Assembly (NCBI RefSeq): GCF_004115155.1
Contig: NZ_RDSM01000004.1
Coordinates: 124,001 to 188,000 of the forward strand
DNA length: 64,000 nucleotides
Source of the DNA: Granulicella sibirica
Lineage (GTDB): Bacteria; Acidobacteriota; Terriglobia; Terriglobales; Acidobacteriaceae
Reading direction: 5' to 3'
Shown here: positions 18,103 to 26,003 of the stretch, piece after piece
Layout: the number at the start of each line of letters is the position of its first letter
Numbering within the stretch: the first letter of the stretch is position 1
Translations under genes and position numbers: made by a program
The notes under the pieces: model-generated
The model's database searches: none
Seen by the model: the letters and a program-made list of their open reading frames with translations, nothing else
Told to the model about the DNA's origin: nothing

Positions 18103-20391
18103 GTGTCTTCCCCGCTCTCCAAGCTCAGAATCGCCATTCCTGCCGCCCTTCTTCTGGCTTGCGCGGGGATCGCGGTCTCGAAGCTATCCGCTCCGCATGC
18201 CGTGGCGCACGCTGAAGAGAACCAGGCGGCGGCGCGGAAGATCTACTCGGATAAGGTTGCCGAGAAGTACTTTGCCCACTTCGACGATAAGAGCCCGTTT
18301 CTGCCTTCGAATGCGAACACGGATACGGGGCAGTTTCTTGACCCGTCGACGGTGCCGAATGCGGCTTATTGTCAGCATTGCCACCAGGCGGCGCATACGC
18401 AGTGGCGGCAGTCGGCCCACGCGAACAGCTTTCGGGCTCCGTGGTATCGCAAGAACGTGACGCTGCTGATGGACACGAAGGGTGTCGAATATGCGCGGCA
18501 CTGCGAGGGGTGCCACAACCCGATCGCGCTCCTGTCGGGGTCGATGACCAAGGGGGTTAGCCAGAATCGGAAGACGGATGAGGACGGCATCACGTGCATG
18601 GTGTGCCACTCGATGCGTCAGGCTCCGACGACGAAGAGCCAGCGAGGGATTGGAAGCTACGTGCTGGCGCAGCCGGCGGTGCTGGTGGACGAGGCGGGGC
18701 TGCCGATCATCGGGAAGGTTCCGGATATCGAGATTCTGTCGCATCTCGACCGGCACTCGAAGGCGGTGATGCAGGACTTCTACAAGACGCCTGAATTCTG
18801 CTCGTCGTGCCATAAGGCGGCGCTGCCGACGACGCTGAATGACTACAAGTGGCAGAGGGCTATTTTCCTTTCGGACGAGTGGCAACTTAGCTCGTTTGCC
18901 AAGCGGTCGCCGCTACCGTTTTATACGAAGGACACAGTCTCGACTTGCCAGACGTGTCATATGAGCCGGGAGAAGCTGGCTGCTGCCGGGCCTGAGTCAC
19001 GGGATGCCGGGGCGAAGAATGGGACGCTGGTTTCGCATCGTTGGCTTGGGGCGAATACGCTTATCCCGACTTACTACAACTATCCGGATCAGTTAGCGAA
19101 GACGCAGGCATTTCTCAAGGCAGGGGTCTTCAATGTCGATCTGTTCTCGCTGGAGAAGGATGGGCAGAAGGGTTTGATCGCTCCGCTTGGTTCGGTGCCG
19201 TTCAGCATCGCTCCGGGGGATCTGCTTACGACTTCGATTGTGATTCAGAACAAAGGTGCGGCTCATAGTCATGTTCCGGAGCAGCGGGATATGTACGAGA
19301 GCTGGGTTGAGTTCCAGGTCTCGGATGCTTCGGGCAGGGTCATTGAGCATAGTGGCTTTCTGAAGCCGGATGGGCAGTTGGATGAGAGGGCTCACAGCTT
19401 TACCAATCGGCTGATCAATGCCAACTCGACCCTCAATGAGCATCATGAGGTCTGGGCGAACCGGGTTGTGGCTTATAACAACACGATCCAGTCCGGGCGC
19501 TCGCAAATAGTGCGCTACCAGTTCAAGGTTCCGGCGGATGTCAAAGGGCCGCTGACGGTTACCGCGCAGGTGAACTATCGGCGCTTCGACCAGACGTTCC
19601 TCGACTGGGCTATGAACAAGAAGCACTATCCCGAGCCTGTGGTTGTGATGAGCAGCCGGACGCGCACGTTTGAGATTGGCTCGAACGCTGCTGCCGCCGC
19701 GCCTGATCCGAACGACAACAAGGAGTGGATGCGGTGGAACAACTACGGCATCGGGCTGCTTGATGCCCAGCAGTATGCGGACTCCGCTGCGGCTTTTGAG
19801 CGTGTCGCGAGGATGCGTCCCGACTATGCGGATGCGTTCACGAACATCGCCCTGGCGAACTTCCAGTGGGAGCGCTACGACGCGGCTCGTGAGGCTATTG
19901 GCAAGGCTCTCAAGCTCGCTCCGCAGAATGCGCGGGCGCTGTACTATCTTGCGCTCGTGGAGCGGAACCAGGGTGATCTCGATGCGGCGATTCTCGACCT
20001 CCAGGCGGTGGTGAAGCAGTATCCGCTCTCGCGCGACGCTCACCGTGAGTTGGGCTTCAGCTTCTATCAGCAGCATAAGTATCCCGAGGCGCGGCTTGAG
20101 TATGAAGCGGTCCAGGGCATCGATCCCGACGATCTTGCAGCTCACTACAACCTGGCCATTCTTTATCGCCGTCTCGGGATGAAGGAGCAAGCCGCTACGG
20201 AAGCCGCTGCCTTCAAGGACCAGAAGGACGATCCCACCGCGGCGACTTACGCGCTGACGTTCCTGCGGAACCACAACGAGATCGCCGAAGAGAGCGTGCC
20301 CTGGCATGTCCATACGAGCGGAGATACCGTGGCTACGCCTGGGGCGATGCCCCAGACGTTCTCGCAGTCCGCAACGGGCGCAGCCCAATGA
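18103..20391 (+). CDS. Five-haem cytochrome c with C-terminal TPR domain
   Basis: Exported 762-residue protein from the GTG at 18103; the signal segment is IAIPAALLLACAGIAVS. Five CxxCH motifs are visible in the first 300 residues (CQHCH, CEGCH, CMVCH, CSSCH, CQTCH), in a c554-like arrangement with extra His residues. A middle beta-rich domain (about 340-520) includes SIVIQNKGAAHSHVPEQRDMYESWVEF, split here as a non-haem region. The C-terminal TPR array (about 540-720) has NNYGIGLLDAQQYADSAAAF, ALYYLALVERNQGDLDAAIL and AHYNLAILYRRLGMKEQAA. It overlaps the next gene as ATGA. It is a plausible electron carrier or terminal reductase, but no known catalytic haem motif was recognised. Confidence 0.87.
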   Translation: MSSPLSKLRIAIPAALLLACAGIAVSKLSAPHAVAHAEENQAAARKIYSDKVAEKYFAHFDDKSPFLPSNANTDTGQFLDPSTVPNAAYCQHCHQAAHTQWRQSAHANSFRAPWYRKNVTLLMDTKGVEYARHCEGCHNPIALLSGSMTKGVSQNRKTDEDGITCMVCHSMRQAPTTKSQRGIGSYVLAQPAVLVDEAGLPIIGKVPDIEILSHLDRHSKAVMQDFYKTPEFCSSCHKAALPTTLNDYKWQRAIFLSDEWQLSSFAKRSPLPFYTKDTVSTCQTCHMSREKLAAAGPESRDAGAKNGTLVSHRWLGANTLIPTYYNYPDQLAKTQAFLKAGVFNVDLFSLEKDGQKGLIAPLGSVPFSIAPGDLLTTSIVIQNKGAAHSHVPEQRDMYESWVEFQVSDASGRVIEHSGFLKPDGQLDERAHSFTNRLINANSTLNEHHEVWANRVVAYNNTIQSGRSQIVRYQFKVPADVKGPLTVTAQVNYRRFDQTFLDWAMNKKHYPEPVVVMSSRTRTFEIGSNAAAAAPDPNDNKEWMRWNNYGIGLLDAQQYADSAAAFERVARMRPDYADAFTNIALANFQWERYDAAREAIGKALKLAPQNARALYYLALVERNQGDLDAAILDLQAVVKQYPLSRDAHRELGFSFYQQHKYPEARLEYEAVQGIDPDDLAAHYNLAILYRRLGMKEQAATEAAAFKDQKDDPTAATYALTFLRNHNEIAEESVPWHVHTSGDTVATPGAMPQTFSQSATGAAQ

Positions 20392-20723
20392 CCTGGTTCG
20401 GCCGTTGTCGATCATCCGCTCTTACTTTTGCCTTGGTGTGCCCTGTGCTACTGGCGCAGGCCCCTCAAGAAGAAAAGCCAGTCGTCCATACCGGAGCCGA
20501 GCTCTTTCAGTCCAGCGGCTGCACTCATTGCCACATGATGAACGGCGAAGGGGGCACCAAGGGGCCGGATCTATCTGGTGTGGGACGCCGCCTCAAGCCT
20601 GAGGCCATCAAAATTCAGATTCAGCAGGGCAAGGGCGCCATGCCACCTTTCCAGGATGCGCTCTCCGATGACGAGATCAATGCGCTCGTCAGGTATCTCG
20701 AAAAGGCCAGGAGCAAGAAGTAG
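20388..20723 (+). CDS. Small class I cytochrome c
   Basis: 111-residue exported monohaem cytochrome. An N-terminal signal (SALTFALVCPVLLAQA) precedes one CTHCH haem site in FQSSGCTHCHMMNGEGG. Downstream GPDLSGVGRR and GAMPPFQDALSDDEINALVRYLE supply the usual distal Met (in AMPPF) and the C-terminal helix. Length and motifs fit a soluble class I cytochrome c. The ATGA overlap with the 5-haem gene suggests coupled synthesis, so this is probably its electron donor or acceptor. Confidence 0.93.
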   Translation: MTWFGRCRSSALTFALVCPVLLAQAPQEEKPVVHTGAELFQSSGCTHCHMMNGEGGTKGPDLSGVGRRLKPEAIKIQIQQGKGAMPPFQDALSDDEINALVRYLEKARSKK

Positions 20724-20798
20724 CGGAGTGCATCCGAGCAATCCGACCTGTTAGTCTTTCCGTCCTGTCATAGTAGAACCCCTGTTCAGGAGGGAACG

Positions 20799-21197
20799 AT
20801 GCATAGGACAACAGGCGGAAGGCCACCATCCAGCCTCGGCTTTACTCTTATCGAGCTTCTGGTCGTCATTGCGATCATTGCAGTGCTCATCGCTTTGCTT
20901 CTTCCCTCCGTGAACCGCGCTCGCTCGGCGGCCGCGGATCGCGCAGCCTCCGACGACCTCACCGCTATTGGCAAGGCGCAGATTGCTTACCGTGAGAAGG
21001 CACAGGCTTACAGCGGCACCCTTACCGCGTTGACAAGCCTGCCTGCCGGTCTCGCTTCAGGCGTGGCCGATGGGCATCGCTTCAATGTCGTCTCTGCCTC
21101 CACCCAGGCGTTCGTAGTGCGGTCGGCGCCGCTCGAGCCGGGCCGCACCGGCAACCAGGCATGCACGATCGACGAGACGCTTAAGATTGCCTGCTGA
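20799..21197 (+). CDS. Type II pseudopilin-like protein
   Basis: 132 residues with a class III prepilin signal: basic leader ending SSLG, then [20 protein letters not shown], so processing is expected after Gly with Glu at +5. The [20 protein letters not shown] segment continues the N-terminal helix; this start closely resembles the DUF1559-type pseudopilins of Planctomycetes-like proteins. The C-terminal globular part is small, with two Cys near the end ([12 protein letters not shown]) that may form a disulphide loop. AGGAGG lies just upstream of the ATG. It is separated from the cytochrome operon by 75 bases and may be independently transcribed. Confidence 0.85.
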   Translation: MHRTTGGRPPSSLGFTLIELLVVIAIIAVLIALLLPSVNRARSAAADRAASDDLTAIGKAQIAYREKAQAYSGTLTALTSLPAGLASGVADGHRFNVVSASTQAFVVRSAPLEPGRTGNQACTIDETLKIAC

Positions 21198-21246
21198 ATT
21201 CGTCCGAGTTGTTGCCAGAGTACTTGCTGTGGGCTCGGTGGATCCG

Positions 21247-21277
21247 ACCTTAGGCGCGATGGTGCCGCGCCGAAGGT
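21247..21277. repeat. Dispersed hairpin repeat, family 2, copy 1
   Basis: ACCTT-a-GGCGCG (21247-21258) pairs with CGCGCC-g-AAGGT (21266-21277), leaving a 7-nt loop and one mismatch. The right arm continues into GGGGC, as in the copies near 32.4 and 43.9 kb, where an AAGGTGGGGCACC-like end is shared. It lies in the 169-base gap between the pseudopilin and the convergent beta-helix gene and may act as a bidirectional terminator. Confidence 0.5.
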
Positions 21278-21331
21278 GGGGCCCCCGCCGTCGGGGTTTG
21301 TTCGGATGACGGCGGACAGTGAGAAAGACGA

Positions 21332-21358
21332 ACGCAGATTCCCTTCGGAAATGACAAC
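21332..21358. repeat. Dispersed short repeat, family 1, copy 1 (degenerate)
   Basis: A 27-nt unit reading ACGCAGATTCCC-TTC-GGAAATGACAAC. Compared with the copy at 24376 it differs by two bases, one of which weakens the ATTCCC/GGGAAT stem. It is one of three copies found in gaps around the carbohydrate genes. Confidence 0.6.
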
Positions 21359-21366
21359 TAAGGAGG

Positions 21367-24333
21367 CTAGGGAATTGATGCGGAGTAGAGGGAGGTTCGG
21401 GCGAGGATGTAGAGGGTTTTGTGGTCCTTGCCTCCGAAGACGATGCTGATGGGGCGCTCGGGGACGTCGATTTCTCCGGCGGGGGTGCCGTTGGGGTTAT
21501 AGATGTAGATCTGTCCGGCGGCCAGGTAGACCTTGCCGTCGGGGGCTACGGCTATGCTTTCGCCGCCCTGGTTGGTGAAGGGCTTGACGTGGGTGAGGGA
21601 GCCGTCGGGGGCGACCTGGCCGGACCAGGTCATCTTTTCACCCTCATCGCTAACGTAGAAGGTCTTGCCGGGGGTGGCGGGGCTCAGGGTGAAGGCGCGG
21701 AGGATGTCGGCCATCTTGATGCCGTAGTAGAGGGCTCCGGAGACGAAGTCTTCACCGGCGGGCAGGAAGGTTGAGCCGTCGGGGGACACGTACTGCCAGG
21801 GCTGAGGGCCTCCGATGCCGGTGGCGCGCTCGGCGGTGAAGCGCCAGTGGTCGGCGGGGAGGACGGCGGTCATGCCTGGGTGGGGCGCGGCGGGTTGGGG
21901 CTCGAGGATCTGGAGGTCGGTGGCGGGGCTGTCCGGTTTGAAGGTATAGACGGTTCCGGTGGCTCCGGCGTAGGAGATGACCATGAGGTTATCGGAGTGG
22001 TCGAAGAAGATGTTGCCGGGTTCGATGGCGTTGTCGCGGACGACTTCGAGGCGCTTGTCGGCCGGCAAGTAGCGGAAGATGTGCTGCTTGACCGTGTCGA
22101 CGAAGTAGAGCTGGCCGTGGGAGTCGACGGTGGCGCTGGACGGGTTGAAGAAGCTTCCGGTGAGTCGGGTGGCCTGGATGTGCCTGGTGGCGACGGCTGC
22201 AGGGGATTTTTCCGGGATGGTGAGGGAGGCTATTTCGAGCTCGCGGTTGGTGATCCCGCTGTCATCGTCCTTGACGGAGGAATCGAAGGCGGCTTTGCTG
22301 TCGCTGTAGATGTGGAGGTTGCGGAAGCGGATGTTGTGCGAGTTGGAGACGTGGATGGTCTTGTCGTAGGGGACGAAGCTCGAGACGACGCGGTAGGCGT
22401 GGAACTCGGCGACGGTGATGTTGTCGGAGTCTTCGATAGCGAGCGGGAGGCACTGGGGGCCTTCGCCGCGTTCTTCTTCGGTTTGGAGAGCTACGATCTC
22501 CCAGTTGGAGACGCGCTTGAGCTTGACCTCGTTGCGGACATGATGCTCGCTGGATAGCTCGTAGACGTGGCCCTCGGTTTTGGTGTCGGAGATGTAGAGG
22601 CCGGCCTGGGAGAAGGTGTCGGGGGTCCAGATGTCAGAGAAGGTGCCACCGCCGCCGTTGAGGACCCAGAGGCTTGGGTACTGGACGTCCCAACGGTAGA
22701 GGGGGTTGGGGTCGCCGCTGTGAGTGTTGTTGTAGGGGTTCATGCGGGTGCCGTCGGCGTTGTTGGTGCCGTGGCCACCGAGGAAGCGGACGTCGTCCAT
22801 GAGGGAGTCTTTGCCGGCCATCCACATGACGGCTACGGAGCGGCTGTTGACGCCGCCGGAGAACAGGCCGATGCCGGTGACGATGTTTGTGCCGCCTTGC
22901 GGCGCGAGGAGCATGGCTTTGGGAGCGCCGGGGCCGTCGAAGCCGGGGGTGCTGTCGGAGAGGTCGAACTGGGTGGTGCTGGGGTGGAGACCGATGAGGA
23001 CGGTGTCGGGGCGGAGGCGGAGGGTGTTGGTGAGGCGGTAGCGGCCGCTGGGGAGATAGATGATGCGGTTGGTGTCGACGATGTGCTGGAGGGCGGCGGT
23101 GTCGTCGGTGCTGCCGTCGCCTTTGGCTCCAAGCTCGAGGGCGTTGGCCCAGTTGGTCTGGGTGGGCAGGGCTTGTATGGCGGGGGCGCTGGCTGGTGGG
23201 AGCGAGGGGATGGCTTTGGCGTCGATGCGGGTGACGATGACGCCCCTGGCTTTCGGAGAGTCGAAGGTCAGGCCGTGCGAGAACGTGGCTACGCGGTACG
23301 TGGGGCCGGCGCCGGAGAAGGTCTTGCCGCTGTCGCGAAGCTGGGCGAAGGTCTTGACACGGTCGCAGAGGGCGTCTTCGACGTTGATCTCGGTGAGGCG
23401 GGAGTTCTCTTCACTGATGAGGATGGCGGGACCGGAGATGTTTTCGAAGCGGGAGTTTTTGATCCAGAGCTCTTCGATGTGTTTGGGCTCGATGTCGACG
23501 GCGGTGGGGACGTTTTTGAAGGTGTCGTGGATGAGAACGAGGCCGGCTTCATGCTCCTTGATGGCGGCTTCGCGCTGGCCGTCGAAGGTGGAGTCAAGGA
23601 GGGTGAACTGCCAGCCGGGGGAGGGTCGGCCAGTCATGATGGCGAACTGGCCGCCGTCGAAGTGGAGGTCTTCGGCTTCGTTCCCGATGTCCTGCAGAGC
23701 GGCCATGCCGGAGCCGATGTGGAAGTTCATGTGGGTGAGGAAGCAGTGCTGGGCGACGTGGAAGCGGATGCCGACGGCTCCGGGGTTGGCGTCGCCGATC
23801 TCGAAGTCGATGTTGCTCATGGCGGAGTAGAAGGTGCCGGGGTTGGCGTCGACGACGTTGATGGTGGGAGGGACGGTTCCGGCGAAGGGTGCGGGAGCGA
23901 CGGCTGGGGCGTTGGCGGGGCGCTGGAGGCCTCCGCGACGACGCTCGCCAGTGCGGCCTCCGGTGAAGATCACCATGTAGGACGGGCCGGTCTGGTAGCC
24001 GGGGGTGTTGGCGGGGAGGATGAGGGTGGGACGCTGCGCTCCGTAGCCGATGAGGCGGATGCCGGGCCAGACGTAGAGGGTTTTGGTGATGCGGTAGTGG
24101 CCTTCGGGGATGAAGAGGATGCCCTGGTGGGTGGTGTCGGCTACGGTGTCGATGGCTTTCTGGAGGGCGGCGGTGTCGTCGGCTATGCCGTCGGCCTTGG
24201 TGCCGAAGGTGTCGTGGCCGGGGGAGAGGTAGACGGCGGTTTTGTCTTCGAGACGGGTGGGGTAGAAGGATTGGGCTTGCGCGGCGATCGGGGCGGAGAA
24301 GGCTACGAGTAGCAGGAGGGTCAGGCGGGACAT
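21367..24333 (-). CDS. Secreted double pectate-lyase-fold protein with C-terminal beta-propeller
   Basis: 988 residues with a signal peptide (MSRLTLLLLVAFSAPIAAQA). Two separate Pectate_lyase_3-type entry motifs are visible: GTKADGIADDTAALQKAID (about residue 42) and LGAKGDGSTDDTAALQHIVD (about 400). Each is followed by IPEGHYRIT or LPSGRYRLT, so there are two right-handed beta-helix domains. The last 280 residues have repeats such as GQLYFVDTVKQHIFRYL, DNLMVISYAGATGTVYTF and ESIAVAPDGKVYLAAGQIYI, typical of SMP-30/NHL-type propellers. Export and neighbours suggest a polysaccharide lyase or hydrolase, but no catalytic triad could be assigned. It heads a minus-strand run of cell-wall-active genes. 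Confidence 0.82.
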   Translation of the reverse strand: MSRLTLLLLVAFSAPIAAQAQSFYPTRLEDKTAVYLSPGHDTFGTKADGIADDTAALQKAIDTVADTTHQGILFIPEGHYRITKTLYVWPGIRLIGYGAQRPTLILPANTPGYQTGPSYMVIFTGGRTGERRRGGLQRPANAPAVAPAPFAGTVPPTINVVDANPGTFYSAMSNIDFEIGDANPGAVGIRFHVAQHCFLTHMNFHIGSGMAALQDIGNEAEDLHFDGGQFAIMTGRPSPGWQFTLLDSTFDGQREAAIKEHEAGLVLIHDTFKNVPTAVDIEPKHIEELWIKNSRFENISGPAILISEENSRLTEINVEDALCDRVKTFAQLRDSGKTFSGAGPTYRVATFSHGLTFDSPKARGVIVTRIDAKAIPSLPPASAPAIQALPTQTNWANALELGAKGDGSTDDTAALQHIVDTNRIIYLPSGRYRLTNTLRLRPDTVLIGLHPSTTQFDLSDSTPGFDGPGAPKAMLLAPQGGTNIVTGIGLFSGGVNSRSVAVMWMAGKDSLMDDVRFLGGHGTNNADGTRMNPYNNTHSGDPNPLYRWDVQYPSLWVLNGGGGTFSDIWTPDTFSQAGLYISDTKTEGHVYELSSEHHVRNEVKLKRVSNWEIVALQTEEERGEGPQCLPLAIEDSDNITVAEFHAYRVVSSFVPYDKTIHVSNSHNIRFRNLHIYSDSKAAFDSSVKDDDSGITNRELEIASLTIPEKSPAAVATRHIQATRLTGSFFNPSSATVDSHGQLYFVDTVKQHIFRYLPADKRLEVVRDNAIEPGNIFFDHSDNLMVISYAGATGTVYTFKPDSPATDLQILEPQPAAPHPGMTAVLPADHWRFTAERATGIGGPQPWQYVSPDGSTFLPAGEDFVSGALYYGIKMADILRAFTLSPATPGKTFYVSDEGEKMTWSGQVAPDGSLTHVKPFTNQGGESIAVAPDGKVYLAAGQIYIYNPNGTPAGEIDVPERPISIVFGGKDHKTLYILARTSLYSASIP

Positions 24334-24375
24334 TCGGTGCTCCGTGGGTGATGGGCGGCGGCAACGGCAGAGGAA

Positions 24376-24402
24376 ACGCGGATTCCCTTCGGGAATGACA
24401 AC
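24376..24402. repeat. Dispersed short repeat, family 1, copy 2
   Basis: The 27-nt unit ACGCGGATTCCC-TTC-GGGAATGACAAC, with a perfect 6-bp stem ATTCCC (24382-24387)/GGGAAT (24391-24396) and TTC loop. It is flanked by CAACGGCAG-like sequence, as is the 43.8-kb copy. It lies in the 94-base gap between the pectate-lyase-fold gene and GH30. Confidence 0.65.
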
Positions 24403-24427
24403 CAGAAAGGCAACGACAGCGGCAGCA

Positions 24428-25837
24428 TTACCAGACGTAGGTGGCTACGGCTCCGGCGGGGAGGGTGGCTTTGGCGTCCTTGTTCTTGGCACGGATGGTG
24501 AAGGTGCTGGGCTGATCGGTGGTGTTGCTGACGATGAGGACGTGGTGCTTGGTGGGGGTGAGGAAGGCTACGTGAGGGAGGGCATCGGCGGAGGCGGGAG
24601 AGGCTATGCGGATGGAGCCGGGAGGGACGAATTTCGAGGCGTGGGAGGCGGTGTAGAAGGCGAGGTTGCGGAGGATGGAGTCGCCGTCGAGGGTGATGGC
24701 TCCGGTGCAGATGGGGCAGCCGCCGCTTGCGGTGTGTGGGCCGTTCTGGGGGTCGGCGGCGAGGTTCCAGAGGAGGACGTTGCGGCTCCAGTTCTCGGGG
24801 GCTCCGATGATGAGGCGGGCTACGGGCTTGGCGATAGCGAGCCCTGTGTCACGCCTGCCGGAGATGACCATCTGCTCGGTGAAGTAGATGTTCTTCTGCG
24901 GGAAGGCGTCGTGGGCGGTGGTGAGGGCGGTGATGTCGCCGAGGTAGAGATGGAAGCCGGAGCCGTCAGTGTACTTGTTGGCGGCGGCGTTCTTGAGGAT
25001 GTCGATGGGGTAGTTGGGGTGATCGCAGTTGTGGTCGAAGGTGATGATCTTGGTGGGCAGGCCGGCCTTGGCGAGGGCGGGGCCGAGATCGTTGCCGATG
25101 AAGTCGGCTTCCTGGTCGGCGGTGACGACCATGCTTGGGGTGTTCTTGGGGTTCTCGGGCTCGTTCTGCGGGGTGAGGGCGTCGATGGGTATGCCTTCGG
25201 CCTTCATCGCCTCGAGGTACTTGACCCAGTAGGCAGCGTAGGCAGGGTAGTACTCCTTCTTGAGGCTGCCGGCTTTGGGGTTTTCGTTGTCCTTCATCCA
25301 GGATGGGGCGGTCCAGGGGGAGGCGAGGATCTTGATTTTTGGAGAGATGGCGAGGATCTCTTTGAGGACGGGGATGACGTCGTCGCGGTCGGGACCGAGG
25401 GAGAAGTTTTTGAGGTCGGGGTCGGTCTGGCCGACGGGCATGTCGTCGTAGGTGAAGACGTGGTCGTTCATGTCGGAGGCTCCGACTGAGACACGAAGAT
25501 AGCTTGTGCCGACGTCGCCGGGGCCGTTGCCGAAGAGCTCTTTCAGCAGCGTGGCGCGGGCAGCGGGGCTCATCTTCATCATGAGCTGGGCAGTGCCGCC
25601 GGTGAGAGCGTAGCCGAAGCCGTCCATGGTCTGAAAGCGGGTCCTGTCGTCGATGACGATGGCGGGGCTGTCCTTCTGGCCCTTGGAGAAGGAGAGGTGC
25701 TGCGTCTGCTCGGTGAGGAGATTGGTCTTGTCGGGCGTGGTGAGCCAGACGGCGACGTCTTTGGAGGCGGCGTGCGCGGTGAAGGTGGCGGAGGCGAAAA
25801 GGAGGCTGGCGATCGCCACGGGAGTGCGGAACATCAT
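24428..25837 (-). CDS. Secreted GH30 glycoside hydrolase
   Basis: 469 residues from ATG 25837, with a signal peptide (FRTPVAIASLLFASATFTAHA). GH30 signatures are clear: QTMDGFGYALTGGTAQLM, TSYLRVSVGASDMND, KILASPWTAPSWMKDN, the acid/base region ALTPQNEPENP (Glu after Asn) and the nucleophile strand KNIYFTEQMV (Glu). The C-terminal beta domain ends KATLPAGAVATYVW. GH30 includes glucosylceramidase, beta-1,6-glucanase, xylanase and fucosidase types, so the substrate is open; the overall layout looks closer to the glucosidase/beta-1,6-glucanase branch. It is followed on the same strand by the pectate-lyase-fold gene, 94 bases away. Confidence 0.92.
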   Translation of the reverse strand: MMFRTPVAIASLLFASATFTAHAASKDVAVWLTTPDKTNLLTEQTQHLSFSKGQKDSPAIVIDDRTRFQTMDGFGYALTGGTAQLMMKMSPAARATLLKELFGNGPGDVGTSYLRVSVGASDMNDHVFTYDDMPVGQTDPDLKNFSLGPDRDDVIPVLKEILAISPKIKILASPWTAPSWMKDNENPKAGSLKKEYYPAYAAYWVKYLEAMKAEGIPIDALTPQNEPENPKNTPSMVVTADQEADFIGNDLGPALAKAGLPTKIITFDHNCDHPNYPIDILKNAAANKYTDGSGFHLYLGDITALTTAHDAFPQKNIYFTEQMVISGRRDTGLAIAKPVARLIIGAPENWSRNVLLWNLAADPQNGPHTASGGCPICTGAITLDGDSILRNLAFYTASHASKFVPPGSIRIASPASADALPHVAFLTPTKHHVLIVSNTTDQPSTFTIRAKNKDAKATLPAGAVATYVW

Positions 25838-25943
25838 GGAGGGACGGACCTCGTGTTGCAGGATGGGCTTTCGGCATCGCTGCCGCGCGCACACCATTGA
25901 AGGCCCGCGCAAGGACGGGTGTCAAGGCTGGAGGCGTGAAATT

Positions 25944-25971
25944 CGCTGGAGACAAGCGATTGTCTCCAGCG
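25944..25971 (-). terminator. 12-bp hairpin between esterase and GH30
   Basis: CGCTGGAGACAA (25944-25955) and TTGTCTCCAGCG (25960-25971) pair perfectly with a 4-nt loop. On the minus strand the stem follows the esterase stop (26004) and is followed by GAATTTC, so the U-tract is weak. It probably ends or trims the esterase transcript and leaves GH30 with its own promoter in the 166-base gap. Confidence 0.6.
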
Positions 25972-26003
25972 GCAGGGAGTAGGGAATACGGGAATAGAAG
26001 GGC

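Noticed and set aside
22567-24312. 581-codon open frame antisense to the pectate-lyase-fold gene (and similar ones at 26022-27386, 29604-30665, 46637-47452)
   Set aside because: The products are Gly/Val/Asp/Glu-rich low-complexity chains with no domain, and the opposite strand carries a recognisable protein. They result from high third-position GC.
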